Positions 43,787-51,554 of a DNA stretch of 64,000 bases are shown piece by piece. Position numbers and translations under genes: made by a program. Source of the stretch: Achromobacter xylosoxidans A8 (GTDB lineage Bacteria; Pseudomonadota; Gammaproteobacteria; Burkholderiales; Burkholderiaceae_B); the NCBI RefSeq assembly GCF_000165835.1, contig NC_014640.1, positions 4,836,001 to 4,900,000 of the forward strand, given 5' to 3'. Numbering within the stretch: position 1 is the stretch's first letter; every line of letters starts with the position of its first letter. The notes under the pieces are model-generated. The model worked only from the letters and a program-made list of their open reading frames with translations. It was not told the DNA's origin and made no database searches.

Positions 43787-44283
43787 AACGCTTGCAACTC
43801 GCCCTGGCCATTTCCATCCTGCTGCTCGCCGCGGGCTGCGGCAGCGGCGCCGCGCCCGAAACCGCGCCCCCGCCCCAGGCCGTGACCACGGAGTCCGTCG
43901 GCCACTACTGCGGGATGGCGCTGAATGAGCACAACGGCCCCAAGGGGCAGATATTCATCAAGGGGCAGGCGGCGCCGGTATGGTTCTCCTCAATCAAGCA
44001 GGTCTTCGCCTACACCCTGCTGCCTGAAGAACCCAAGGGCATCAGCGCCATCTACGTCAACGACATGTCCACCGCGGGCGCGGGCGGCGCGCCGGACCCG
44101 GCCGCCTGGATCGACGCACGCCAGGCCTACTACGTCATCGAGGGCCGCTACGTCGGCGGCATGGGCGCCGAAGACGCCATCCCGTTCTCGCAGCGCGACC
44201 GCGCCCAGGCTTTCGCCGACGCCTACGGCGGCCGCGTCGTCACCTTTGCCGACGTGCCGGAAAGCTATGTCTTCGCCCAATAG
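43783..44283 (+). CDS. nosL: NosL, copper-binding lipoprotein chaperone
   Basis: NosL delivers Cu(I) to NosZ. The 166 residues have a lipoprotein signal (MKRLQLALAISILLLAAGC, lipidated Cys 19). The mature domain holds the conserved HYCGMALNEHNGPKGQIF motif, whose Cys, Met and His residues are candidate copper ligands. FADVPESY lies near the C-terminus. ATG 43783 overlaps the nosY stop. Confidence 0.95.
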   Translation: MKRLQLALAISILLLAAGCGSGAAPETAPPPQAVTTESVGHYCGMALNEHNGPKGQIFIKGQAAPVWFSSIKQVFAYTLLPEEPKGISAIYVNDMSTAGAGGAPDPAAWIDARQAYYVIEGRYVGGMGAEDAIPFSQRDRAQAFADAYGGRVVTFADVPESYVFAQ

Positions 44284-44308
44284 TCCGCGCCCCTACAGGC
44301 CTATCGCC

Positions 44309-45307
44309 ATGAACCACACCCGCCGCCGTTTCATCGGCATCGCCGCCGCAGCCAGCGCGCTGGCGCTCGCCCCCGTCGCCGCGCGCCGCGCCGCCGCCTC
44401 GGTCGCCCCCGTCACCTGGCAAGGCACGGCGCTGGGCGCCGATGCCGAACTGCGCCTCTACCATCCCGACACGGCGGTTGCCCAGCGCCTGATCGCGCAG
44501 TCCCTGCAGGAACTGCGGCGGCTCGAGGCGATCTTCAGCCTGTATCGCGACGACAGCGCGCTCTCGATCCTGAACCGCCAGGGCTTCCTGGAAAATCCTC
44601 CGGCCGACCTGCTGCGGCTCTTGAGCGAAAGCCGGCGCTACAGCAAGCTGACCGCAGGCATGTTCGACCCCACCGTGCAGCCGCTATGGCAGCTGTATGC
44701 CGACCACTTCTCGCAGCCTGGCGCCTCTCCGGACGGCCCGCCGCCCGAGGCCGTGGCGCAGGCGCTGTCGCGCGTGTCCCATGCCGACGTAATGCTGGAC
44801 AGCAACCGCATCGAAATGCTGCGGCCCGGCATGGGCATCACGCTCAACGGCATCGCCCAGGGCTACATCACCGACCGCGTCACCGACCTGCTCAAACGCG
44901 GCGGGCTGGAACGGGCGCTGGTGGACATGGGCGAAATACAGGGGCTGGACAGCCGCGCCGCGCCGCAGCCGTGGCAGGTCGGCATCGCCGACCCGCGCGA
45001 CCCGGCGCGTCTGCTCGCCAGCGCCAGCATGGGTAACCAGGCCCTGGCGACTTCCGGCGGCTACGGCACCGCCATCGACGCCGCGGGCCAGTACACCCAT
45101 CTGTTCGATCCACGCACGGGCCACGCCCGGCCGCGGTATCTGAGCGTCTCCGTCATGGCGCCGTGCGCAACCATGGCGGACGCGCTGTCCACGGCTTTCT
45201 CGCACATGCCGCTGGAAGCGACGCAGGAGGTGGTGCTGGAACTGGGATTGCGCGCTTGGTTCGTGCTGCTGGATGGGAGAGTGATGCCGCAAGGCCAGGC
45301 AACCTGA
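44309..45307 (+). CDS. nosX: NosX, ApbE-family FAD:protein FMN transferase
   Basis: NosX attaches FMN to the SGAT threonine of NosR in the periplasm. The 332 residues start with a twin-arginine-like leader (MNHTRRRFIGIAAAASALAL). The ApbE core shows YRDDSALSILNRQG, AGMFDPTVQPLWQLY, GITLNGIAQGYITDRV, ALVDMGEIQGL, ATSGGYGTAID and HLFDPRTGHA. The Mg/FAD residues in GIAQGYITDRV and FDPRTG are intact. It is the last nos gene. Its terminator is split by an IS element 21 bp later. Confidence 0.93.
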   Translation: MNHTRRRFIGIAAAASALALAPVAARRAAASVAPVTWQGTALGADAELRLYHPDTAVAQRLIAQSLQELRRLEAIFSLYRDDSALSILNRQGFLENPPADLLRLLSESRRYSKLTAGMFDPTVQPLWQLYADHFSQPGASPDGPPPEAVAQALSRVSHADVMLDSNRIEMLRPGMGITLNGIAQGYITDRVTDLLKRGGLERALVDMGEIQGLDSRAAPQPWQVGIADPRDPARLLASASMGNQALATSGGYGTAIDAAGQYTHLFDPRTGHARPRYLSVSVMAPCATMADALSTAFSHMPLEATQEVVLELGLRAWFVLLDGRVMPQGQAT

Positions 45308-45345
45308 ACTTCCAGCGCGCATGAAAAACCGGCCATCTGAACTGA

Positions 45346-45386
45346 CCCCCGAAAGTTGGACGTAGATCCAACCTTCGGGGGTTTTT
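45346..45386 (+). terminator. Hairpin with T-run at left IS end
   Basis: The left inverted repeat (45346-45360) pairs with 45367-45381 at 14 of 15 positions across a 6-base loop, followed by TTTTT. It could stop transcripts entering the IS from nosX, protecting transposase expression from read-in and partly replacing the split host terminator. Confidence 0.65.
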
Positions 45387-45388
45387 AC

Positions 45389-45913
45389 ATGACGAAGTAC
45401 GACGAGCGCTTTAAGCTGCGCGCGGTCAAGAAATGTTTATCAGGGCAACACAGTATTGAGTTGATTGCTGCTGAACTGCAGGTCGACTACTCGATGCTGC
45501 GGCGTTGGGTGTCGGGTTTTCAGATCCATGGGCGCGCGGCCTTGGCCAAGAAGTCCGGTCACTATGACGCGCAGTTCAAGCTGAGGGTGTTGAAGCACGC
45601 CGAGCGGGAGGGGCTGTCAGACCGAGAGGTGGTCGCGCTCTACGATATTCGGTCAGCGGGTTCGATAGGCCAATGGCGCGCTCAGTATCATAAGCATGGT
45701 ATTGGGGCGTTGGAGCCCCAGCCGAGAGGACAACGCGCCATGCCACATAAGTATCCCCCCGAGCCAGTGCCCAAAGACATGACCGAGGAGGAGCTACGCG
45801 AAGAGGTCGCGAACCTGCGAGCGGAGCTGGACTACCTAAAAAAGCTCGATGCCTTGATCGAAGCGGAAAAGACCCAAGCGCTCGTTGCAAAGCGCAAGTG
45901 GTCCAAGAATTGA
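45389..45913 (+). CDS. IS3-family OrfA (HTH transposase subunit)
   Basis: The 174 residues begin MTKYDERFKLRAVKK. Two helix-turn-helix units are visible (SIELIAAELQVDYSMLRRWV and LSDREVVALYDIRSAGSIGQW). A C-terminal leucine-zipper-like coiled coil follows (MTEEELREEVANLRAELDYL). Near its end, AAAAAAG at 45838-45844 is in the phase (A AAA AAG) for -1 ribosomal frameshifting into orfB, which would yield the OrfAB transposase. Confidence 0.93.
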   Translation: MTKYDERFKLRAVKKCLSGQHSIELIAAELQVDYSMLRRWVSGFQIHGRAALAKKSGHYDAQFKLRVLKHAEREGLSDREVVALYDIRSAGSIGQWRAQYHKHGIGALEPQPRGQRAMPHKYPPEPVPKDMTEEELREEVANLRAELDYLKKLDALIEAEKTQALVAKRKWSKN

Positions 45914-46737
45914 GGCATAAGCATCCGCTGGAACGGTTGCTGCGCGCAGCCAAACTGTCGCGCAGCACGTTCTACTATCACCTGAAGGCGCAGGGCGCTG
46001 CCGATCAGTACGCTGATTTGAAGGCACGCATCAGTGCGGTCTATGCACGCCACAAGGGCCGCTACGGCTATCGCCGGATCACGGCCGCGTTACGCCAGGC
46101 GGGGGAATTAGTGAATCACAAAACGGTACAGAAGCTGATGCAGAGGCTGGGCCTGAAGTCGTTGGTGCGAGTCAAAAAGTACCGCTCTTACCGAGGCCAG
46201 TCGCATCACGTGGCGGCCAACGTGCTGGCGCGCGACTTCGTTGCTGAGCGGCCGAACCAAAAGTGGGTTACCGATGTGACCGAGTTCAAGGTACGAGGCG
46301 AAAAGCTGTATCTGTCGCCGGTCATGGACCTGTATAACGGTGAGATCGTGGCCTATGAGACCAGCCAACGGCCAGTGTTCAAGCTTATTGGCACCATGGT
46401 GAAGAAAGCGCTGGCGCGGCTCAAGCCCACCGACAGCCCCATCCTGCACTCAGACCAGGGCTGGCAGTATCAACATCCCCAATACCGCCGCATGCTGGCA
46501 GATCGGTCGCTTACCCAAAGCATGTCGCGCAGGGGAAATTGTCTGGACAACGCCGCCATGGAGAGCTTCTTTGGCACGTTGAAGTCCGAATTCTTCCACC
46601 TGAATCGCTTCGAAAACGTCGCGCAGTTACAGGCGGGCATCCGCCAGTACATCCGTTATTACAATCACGAACGCATCAAACTCAAGCTAAAAGGCCTGAG
46701 TCCGGTGCAGTACCGAGCTCAGGCCTTCGGGCTTTAG
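45898..46737 (+). CDS. IS3-family OrfB (DDE integrase core)
   Basis: The 279 residues are counted from GTG 45898. The frame is open back to the slippery site at 45838, so the natural product is probably the OrfAB fusion. An HTH_21 region (GRYGYRRITAALRQ) precedes the rve core. The catalytic residues are D in WVTDVTEFKV, D in LHSDQGWQYQ and E in NAAMESFFGTLK, with the usual C-terminal YYNHERIKLKLKGLSPVQYR. No inactivating mutation is seen. Confidence 0.93.
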   Translation: MVQELRHKHPLERLLRAAKLSRSTFYYHLKAQGAADQYADLKARISAVYARHKGRYGYRRITAALRQAGELVNHKTVQKLMQRLGLKSLVRVKKYRSYRGQSHHVAANVLARDFVAERPNQKWVTDVTEFKVRGEKLYLSPVMDLYNGEIVAYETSQRPVFKLIGTMVKKALARLKPTDSPILHSDQGWQYQHPQYRRMLADRSLTQSMSRRGNCLDNAAMESFFGTLKSEFFHLNRFENVAQLQAGIRQYIRYYNHERIKLKLKGLSPVQYRAQAFGL

Positions 46738-46811
46738 CTTCTGATCATCCAACTTCTGGGGGTCAGTTCAATCGGGCCGGTTTTTTTTCTTTCAGGCGGA
46801 GCCGCCCGGCC

Positions 46812-47597
46812 TCAAGCCGCCGAAGGCGGATTCAGCGAGGACAGCATCTGCGTGAAGATCTTGGGGCTGGCGGCCAGCACGTTGCCGGTGTCCATCCAGC
46901 CTTGCTCGCCGTCGAAGTCGGCGACCAGGCCACCGGCTTCCAGCACCATCAGGCTGCCCGCGGCCAGGTCCCAGGCCTTCAGGCCCACGCCGCAGAAGCC
47001 GTCCAGGCGGCCGCAGGCCACGTAGGCCAGGTCCAGCACGGTGGAGCCCAGGCGGCGCACGCCGGTGCTGCCTTCGGCCATCTGGCGGAAGCGCGCCGAG
47101 CCTTGTTCCGGATCGCCGGAGTTGGGCCAGTGCGCGCCCAGCAGGGCCTCGTGGTAGCGGGTGCGGCCCGAGACGCGCACGCGGCGGTCGTTCAGGAAGG
47201 TGCCGCTGCCACGGCTGGCCGTGAACAGTTCGTTGCGGGTCGGGTCATAGATGACCGCCTGCGTGACCTGGCCGCGGTGCGTCAGCGCGATGGACACGGC
47301 ATAGTTGGGCAGGCCGTGGATGAAGTTCGTGGTGCCGTCCAGGGGATCGATGATCCACTGAAACTCGGCCTGGTCGGGGCCTTGCAGGCCGAATTCCTCG
47401 CCCAGGACGGCGTGGTCCGGATAAGCTGCGCGCAGCGTCTCGACGATCGACTCCTCGGCGGCGCGATCGACTTCCGTGACATAATCCCGCGGCCCCTTGC
47501 GAGCCACGCTGAGTCGTTCCAAATCCATGCTGGCACGGTTGATAATGGTGCCGGCACGCCGGGCCGCCTTGATGGCGATGTTGAGCATCGGGTGCAT
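46812..47597 (-). CDS. suhB: Inositol-1-monophosphatase family protein SuhB
   Basis: This Mg-dependent, Li-sensitive phosphatase in bacteria also helps rRNA antitermination and ribosome biogenesis. The 261 residues from ATG 47597 carry LGEEFG, the metal motif WIIDPLDGTTNFIHGLP (about 81-97), and WDLAAGSLMVLEAGG near the C-terminus (about 213-227). It is divergent from trmJ across 130 bp, a common proteobacterial arrangement. The IS lies 41 bp beyond its 3' end. Confidence 0.94.
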   Translation of the reverse strand: MHPMLNIAIKAARRAGTIINRASMDLERLSVARKGPRDYVTEVDRAAEESIVETLRAAYPDHAVLGEEFGLQGPDQAEFQWIIDPLDGTTNFIHGLPNYAVSIALTHRGQVTQAVIYDPTRNELFTASRGSGTFLNDRRVRVSGRTRYHEALLGAHWPNSGDPEQGSARFRQMAEGSTGVRRLGSTVLDLAYVACGRLDGFCGVGLKAWDLAAGSLMVLEAGGLVADFDGEQGWMDTGNVLAASPKIFTQMLSSLNPPSAA

Positions 47598-47727
47598 AAA
47601 ATTCCGTACGAATGCGATGAGTTGGCTTGATGGTAGGCCGCTTGCCGCCCCCCGGTCCGCCGCAGTCCCCATAGGGGAAATCGACCCAAAAAACCAGGAA
47701 GGCACTAAGCCAAACGTGCCATTTTAA

Positions 47728-48519
47728 ATGACTCAAGCATTTTCACGCGTTCGCTTCATTATGGTGAACCCCAGCCACCCCGGAAACGTGGGTTCGGCGG
47801 CCCGCGCCATCAAGACGATGGGCTTCTCCGAACTGGTGCTGGTCGAGCCTAAATTTCCAGATGTAACAAGTCAGCCGGAGGCCGTGGCGCTCGCCAGCGG
47901 CGCCCTGGACGTGCTGGAAAACGCCCGCATCCACGACTCCCTGGAAGAAGCGCTGGCGCCGGTCACCATGGCTTTCGCGCTGACCGCCCGGGTGCGCGAC
48001 CTGGGCCCCCCGCCCTGCGACATCCGCCAGGCGGCCGAACTGGCGCGCGCCCATCTGGGCGAGACGGCCGAAGGCGTCGCCGCCGTGGTGCTGGGCACCG
48101 AACGCGCTGGCCTCACCAATGCCCAGATCGCGCTGTGCCACCGCATCTGCCATATTCCCGCCAACCCTGAGTACAGCTCGCTGAACGTGGCTCAGGCCCT
48201 GCAGCTGGCCGCCTGGGAGCTGCGCTACGCGCTGCTGGTGGATCAGGGCGCGGCGCTGCTGCCCGCCTCCACCGCGCAAGAAGCGCCGCGTGGCGCGGCG
48301 CCGGCCTCCAGCGAAGCCGTGCAGGCGTTCCTGGCGCACTGGGAAGAGGCGCTGATCGGCGTGCAGTTCCTGGATCCCGCCCACCCCAAGAAACTGATGC
48401 CGCGCATGCGGCACCTGTTCTCGCGCCATGCCCTGAGCCGCGACGAGGTGGACATGATGCGCGGGGTCTGCACCGCCATGCTGGCCACGGCGCGCCGCAA
48501 CGGCGGGGCAAAAAAATAG
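47728..48519 (+). CDS. trmJ: tRNA (cytidine/uridine-2'-O-)-methyltransferase TrmJ
   Basis: This SPOUT methyltransferase makes Cm32/Um32 in several tRNAs, using S-adenosylmethionine. The 263 residues contain FIMVNPSHPGNVGSAARAIKTMG at the N-terminus, the knot motifs VLGTERAGLTNAQI (about 111-124) and NPEYSSLNVAQALQL (about 148-162). A C-terminal extension (about 200-260) is typical of TrmJ. It starts at ATG 47728, divergent from suhB. Confidence 0.93.
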   Translation: MTQAFSRVRFIMVNPSHPGNVGSAARAIKTMGFSELVLVEPKFPDVTSQPEAVALASGALDVLENARIHDSLEEALAPVTMAFALTARVRDLGPPPCDIRQAAELARAHLGETAEGVAAVVLGTERAGLTNAQIALCHRICHIPANPEYSSLNVAQALQLAAWELRYALLVDQGAALLPASTAQEAPRGAAPASSEAVQAFLAHWEEALIGVQFLDPAHPKKLMPRMRHLFSRHALSRDEVDMMRGVCTAMLATARRNGGAKK

Positions 48520-48573
48520 GGGCAGGCTCACGCCTGTCCCCTAGCAAGGTTTACCGGGCGGCGCGCCGCCCGG
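48516..48573. terminator. Paired hairpins between convergent trmJ and Bug gene
   Basis: TAGGGGCAGGC-TCAC-GCCTGTCCCCTA (48517-48543, one bulged T) has an A7 run on its left, so it terminates minus-strand transcripts from the Bug gene. A second perfect 20-bp palindrome, CCGGGCGGCGCGCCGCCCGG, is at 48554-48573. Confidence 0.75.
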
Positions 48574-48583
48574 AAATCGAAAA

Positions 48584-49573
48584 TCAGTCCACCTTGGCGC
48601 CCGAGGCCTTGACCACCGGGGCCCAGCCTTCCACCTCCGACTTGATGAACTGGCCGAATTCGGCCGGCGTGGTCTTCACGCCGACGGCGCCCAGCTTCTC
48701 GAAGCTGAGTTGCACTTCGGGCTTGTCCAGCGCCTTGACCATGGCCGCGTTGAGCTTGTTCACGACTTCCGGCGGGGTGCCAGCGGGCGCGATCAGGCCG
48801 AACCACGAGGACACGTCGAAGTTGGCGAAGCCGGATTCCTTCATGGTCGGCACGTCAGGGGCGCTCTTGGAGCGTTCCGTGGTGGTCACGGCCAGGGCGC
48901 GCAGCTTGCCCGACTGCACGTGCGGCCAGGCCGACGGCATGTTGTCGAACATGAATTGCACCTGGCCGCCGATCAGGTCGGTGACGGCCGGCGCGCTGCC
49001 CTTGTAGGGCACATGCAGCACGTCGATGCCGGTCTGCATCTTGAAGAGTTCGCCCGCCATGTGGATGGAGGTGCCGCTGCCGGACGAGGCGAATGCCAGC
49101 TTGCCGGGATTCTTCTTGGCGTAGTCCACCAGTTCCTGCACCGACTTCACGGGCACTTGCGGATTCACCACCAGGATGTTCGGCACCTTGGCGCCCAGCG
49201 CCACCGGCGTGAAATCCTTGGTCAGGTCGAAGTTGACGTTCTTGTACAGCGTCTGGTTGATGGCGCTGGTCACGGCCACGAACAGCAGCGTGTAGCCGTC
49301 GGGGTCCGCGCGCTTCACCTGGTCGGTGGCAATGTTGCTGCCGGCGCCCGGCTTGTTCTCGACCACGAAGGACTGGCCGAGGCTTTCGGTCAGTTCCTTG
49401 GCCATGATGCGGGCGATCACGTCAGTGGTGCCGCCGGCGGAAAAACCGACCACGATGCGGACGGGCTTGTCGGGGTAGGCAGCATGGGCGGAACCCATGG
49501 CGAATGCGCTTGCGGCGGTAGCCAGAAGGGTCGCGGCGATACGCCGCAGTCCAGGCTTTTGACCTGTAGTCAT
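48584..49573 (-). CDS. Bug-family periplasmic solute receptor (TctC-like)
   Basis: The 329 residues start at ATG 49573 after GGAGA. The signal peptide is about 1-31 (RRIAATLLATAASAFAMGSAHA). The mature start YPDKPVRIVVGFSAGGTTDV, then VVENKPGAGSNI, DGYTLLFVAVTS and LHVPYKGSAPAVTDLIGGQV, are all typical. It is divergent from an IclR regulator, with GTCC-N7-GGAC palindromes between the two. No enzyme gene is attached, so its ligand cannot be guessed. Confidence 0.92.
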   Translation of the reverse strand: MTTGQKPGLRRIAATLLATAASAFAMGSAHAAYPDKPVRIVVGFSAGGTTDVIARIMAKELTESLGQSFVVENKPGAGSNIATDQVKRADPDGYTLLFVAVTSAINQTLYKNVNFDLTKDFTPVALGAKVPNILVVNPQVPVKSVQELVDYAKKNPGKLAFASSGSGTSIHMAGELFKMQTGIDVLHVPYKGSAPAVTDLIGGQVQFMFDNMPSAWPHVQSGKLRALAVTTTERSKSAPDVPTMKESGFANFDVSSWFGLIAPAGTPPEVVNKLNAAMVKALDKPEVQLSFEKLGAVGVKTTPAEFGQFIKSEVEGWAPVVKASGAKVD

Positions 49574-49593
49574 AGAGTCTCCGTGCAGGTACT

Positions 49594-49681
49594 GTCCATT
49601 GAATGGACGATTTGAATTGTTCGATGCAGCATTCTGAGCTATACACATGCACTGCATCAAGGTAGAGTCCACGGCACGGAC
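49594..49681. promoter_or_regulatory. Two GTCC-N7-GGAC palindromes, probable IclR operators
   Basis: GTCCATTGAATGGAC (49594-49608, a perfect palindrome around one central base) and GTCCACGGCACGGAC (49667-49681) share the same arms and spacing. They lie in the divergent promoter region between the Bug receptor and the IclR regulator. Confidence 0.55.
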
Positions 49682-49732
49682 AGTGGTTTTCCCTTGAACA
49701 TTCCGTAATAACCCGAGTTTTCAGAGATTTTC

Positions 49733-50494
49733 ATGCAAGATAGCGACGCTGGGGCCGCAGGTCCACGCACATTGCGGCGCGGATTGGCCGTCCTGGCCGC
49801 CCTGCGGGACCAGGGCCCCGATGGCCTGAGCGTGACCGATATCGCCCGTCTCACGGGCATACAGCGTCCCACCATCTACCGCCTGCTGGCCGCCCTGCTC
49901 GACGCCGGGCTGGTGCTGGCCGTGACTGGCACCAAGAAGTACCGCGCCCAACTGGCGGTGGACCCGGACACGCGCTCGCGCGATCCGCGCGTGCGCCAGT
50001 TGCTGCCCGTGCTGCGCCGTCTGGCCGACCGCACCGGCGACGCGGTATTCCTGGTCGTGCGCGAAGAGGACGACTCCATCAGCCTGCATCGCGAGATCGG
50101 CAGCTATCCGGTGCAGATCCTGGCCACCTATGCCGGCAAGCGCCAGCCGCTGGGCGTGGGCTCGGGCGGCATGGCCTTGCTGGCCGCCCTGCCCGACGAC
50201 ATCGCGCGCGGCATCGTCGAGCGCAACTCCGGCCGGCTGGATGAATATGGCGGTATGACGCCGCAGGAAATGTTCCGCCTGATCGAAAACACCCGCGCCC
50301 GCGGCTATTCCGTGGTGGGCAACCACGCGGTGCGCGGCGCGCTGGGCGTGGGCTGCGCGCTGCTGGACGCGCAGGGCGCGCCGATCCTGGCGGTCAGCGT
50401 CACGGCCATCATCGACCGCATGCCGGCCCAGCGCCAGCGCGAAATCGCCGGCTGGATCAAGACCGAGCTGGCGCGCCTGTCGATGCAGGCTTGA
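49733..50494 (+). CDS. IclR-family transcriptional regulator
   Basis: The 253 residues have an N-terminal winged helix (about 10-70: RTLRRGLAVLAALRD, GLSVTDIARLTGIQRPTIYRLLAAL). The IclR effector domain follows (about 85-250: GDAVFLVVREEDDSISLHREIG, QPLGVGSGGMALLAAL, YSVVGNHAVRGALGVGCALL). It is divergent from a Bug receptor gene and is its likely regulator through the GTCC-N7-GGAC sites. The effector is unknown. Confidence 0.9.
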   Translation: MQDSDAGAAGPRTLRRGLAVLAALRDQGPDGLSVTDIARLTGIQRPTIYRLLAALLDAGLVLAVTGTKKYRAQLAVDPDTRSRDPRVRQLLPVLRRLADRTGDAVFLVVREEDDSISLHREIGSYPVQILATYAGKRQPLGVGSGGMALLAALPDDIARGIVERNSGRLDEYGGMTPQEMFRLIENTRARGYSVVGNHAVRGALGVGCALLDAQGAPILAVSVTAIIDRMPAQRQREIAGWIKTELARLSMQA

Positions 50495-50518
50495 AGCCTG
50501 CTGCAGCCAGCAAAAAAA

Positions 50519-50541
50519 ACGGGCGCCCAGAAGGCGCCCGT
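50519..50541 (-). terminator. Intrinsic terminator between IclR and mscS genes
   Basis: ACGGGCGCC-CAGAA-GGCGCCCGT is a perfect 9-bp stem. On the minus strand it is followed by TTTTTTTTG, so it best serves the mechanosensitive channel gene. The convergent IclR gene may use it weakly. Confidence 0.85.
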
Positions 50542-50568
50542 TGTCATTCCAGCAGAGATCGGCCCGCT

Positions 50569-51402
50569 TCAGGCCGCCGCTCCGGGCTTGGCGTTCTGGA
50601 TCTCGCGCATGGGAATCGGCGGCTGGAAGCCCGCGTCTTCCAACGACTTGCGGATGTCCTGGTACAGGCCCCAGCGCAGGTCCCAATACTTGGCTGATTC
50701 GGTCCAGACGCGCACGTTCACGACCACGCCGTTTTCCTTGTAGTCGACCACCTTCACCAGCGGTTCAGGATCCTTCAGCGTTTCCGGACGGGCATCCACG
50801 ATGGCGCGCAGCTTGGCCACCACGACTTCCAGATTGTCGCCATAGCGCACCGGCACCGGGATATCCAGGCGGCGCGTCTTGTTGCGGCTGTAGTTGGTGA
50901 TGGTGGCGTTCCACACCGTGCTGTTGGGCAAGGTCAGGTGGATGCCGTCGACCTGGACCAGGCGCGTCAGGAACAGGCCGACCTCTTCCACCGTGCCGTC
51001 CACGCCCGTGCTCAGCGCCACGTATTCGCCGGCGCGTATCGGGCGCAGGATCAGCAGCATGATGCCGGCGGCGATGTTCTGCAGCGTGCCTTGCAAGGCC
51101 AGGCCCACGGCCAGGCCGGCGGCGCCCAGCACGGCGATCAGGCTGGCCGTCTGCACGCCGAAGCGCGCCAGCACCGCGATGACAGTGAAGATGCGCACCG
51201 TCCAGACCACCGTGCTGTAGAACATGGGCACGATGGTGGGATCGATCTTCTTGGAGCGCGTCGCAGCGCGGCGCACCCAGCTGCCCAGCAGGGACGACAC
51301 CCACCAGCCGATGATGAGGATCAGCAGCGCAACCGCCAGATTGAGGCCCAGGTCCACCAGCTTGGGAGCCCAGGCGTTAAATTCTTTCAAGGCTTCTTCC
51401 AT
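50569..51402 (-). CDS. MscS-family small-conductance mechanosensitive channel
   Basis: This inner-membrane channel protects against osmotic downshock. The 277 residues (E. coli MscS 286) have three N-terminal helices: LNLAVALLILIIGWWVSSLLG, then TVRIFTVIAVLARFGVQTASL. The pore helix is AVLGAAGLAVGLALQGTLQNIAAGIML, with the Gly/Ala packing pattern. A cytoplasmic beta domain follows (GVDGTVEEVGLFLTRLVQVDG, HLTLPNSTVWNATITNYS). It is a single-gene unit bounded by a terminator. Confidence 0.93.
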   Translation of the reverse strand: MEEALKEFNAWAPKLVDLGLNLAVALLILIIGWWVSSLLGSWVRRAATRSKKIDPTIVPMFYSTVVWTVRIFTVIAVLARFGVQTASLIAVLGAAGLAVGLALQGTLQNIAAGIMLLILRPIRAGEYVALSTGVDGTVEEVGLFLTRLVQVDGIHLTLPNSTVWNATITNYSRNKTRRLDIPVPVRYGDNLEVVVAKLRAIVDARPETLKDPEPLVKVVDYKENGVVVNVRVWTESAKYWDLRWGLYQDIRKSLEDAGFQPPIPMREIQNAKPGAAA

Positions 51403-51554
51403 GGATACTCCTGCGGAAAAGTTGAGGCCGCGAGAGCAGCCCGGCAGCGGGCGCCTTGCGGCCTGAAAAAAGCAGCCGAAAACTTTATCAGATGGCGCTT
51501 GCGATCAGGGCCGCATCGCGGCCCTGTTGTGTCAAGCTTTGTAAGCACGGCGGA

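Larger units (their letters stand above)
45338..46770 (+). mobile_element. IS3-family insertion sequence (IS150-like), 1433 bp, complete
   Basis: Imperfect terminal inverted repeats start TGAACTGACCCCC at both ends, continuing GAAAGTTGGA on the left and AGAAGTTGGA on the right. A 3-bp target duplication, ATC, flanks the element (45335-45337 and 46771-46773). Inside are overlapping orfA and orfB joined by an A6G slippery site. Both genes look intact, so the element may be active. I cannot assign an ISfinder name without a search. Confidence 0.93.
45328..46788. terminator. nosX/suhB bidirectional terminator interrupted by an IS
   Basis: ACCGGCC at 45328-45334 and GGCCGGT at 46775-46781, with flanking A and T runs, are the two arms of one stem. 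They are now 1.4 kb apart. Removing the IS and one ATC duplicate restores AAAAACCGGCC-ATCG-GGCCGGTTTTTTTT-like DNA, a classical intrinsic terminator between nosX and convergent suhB. Confidence 0.8.

Noticed and set aside
45389..46737. Transposase as a frameshifted pseudogene
   Set aside because: The -1 relation of orfA and orfB and the in-phase A6G slippery site are the normal programmed frameshift of IS3 elements, so the element is probably intact.
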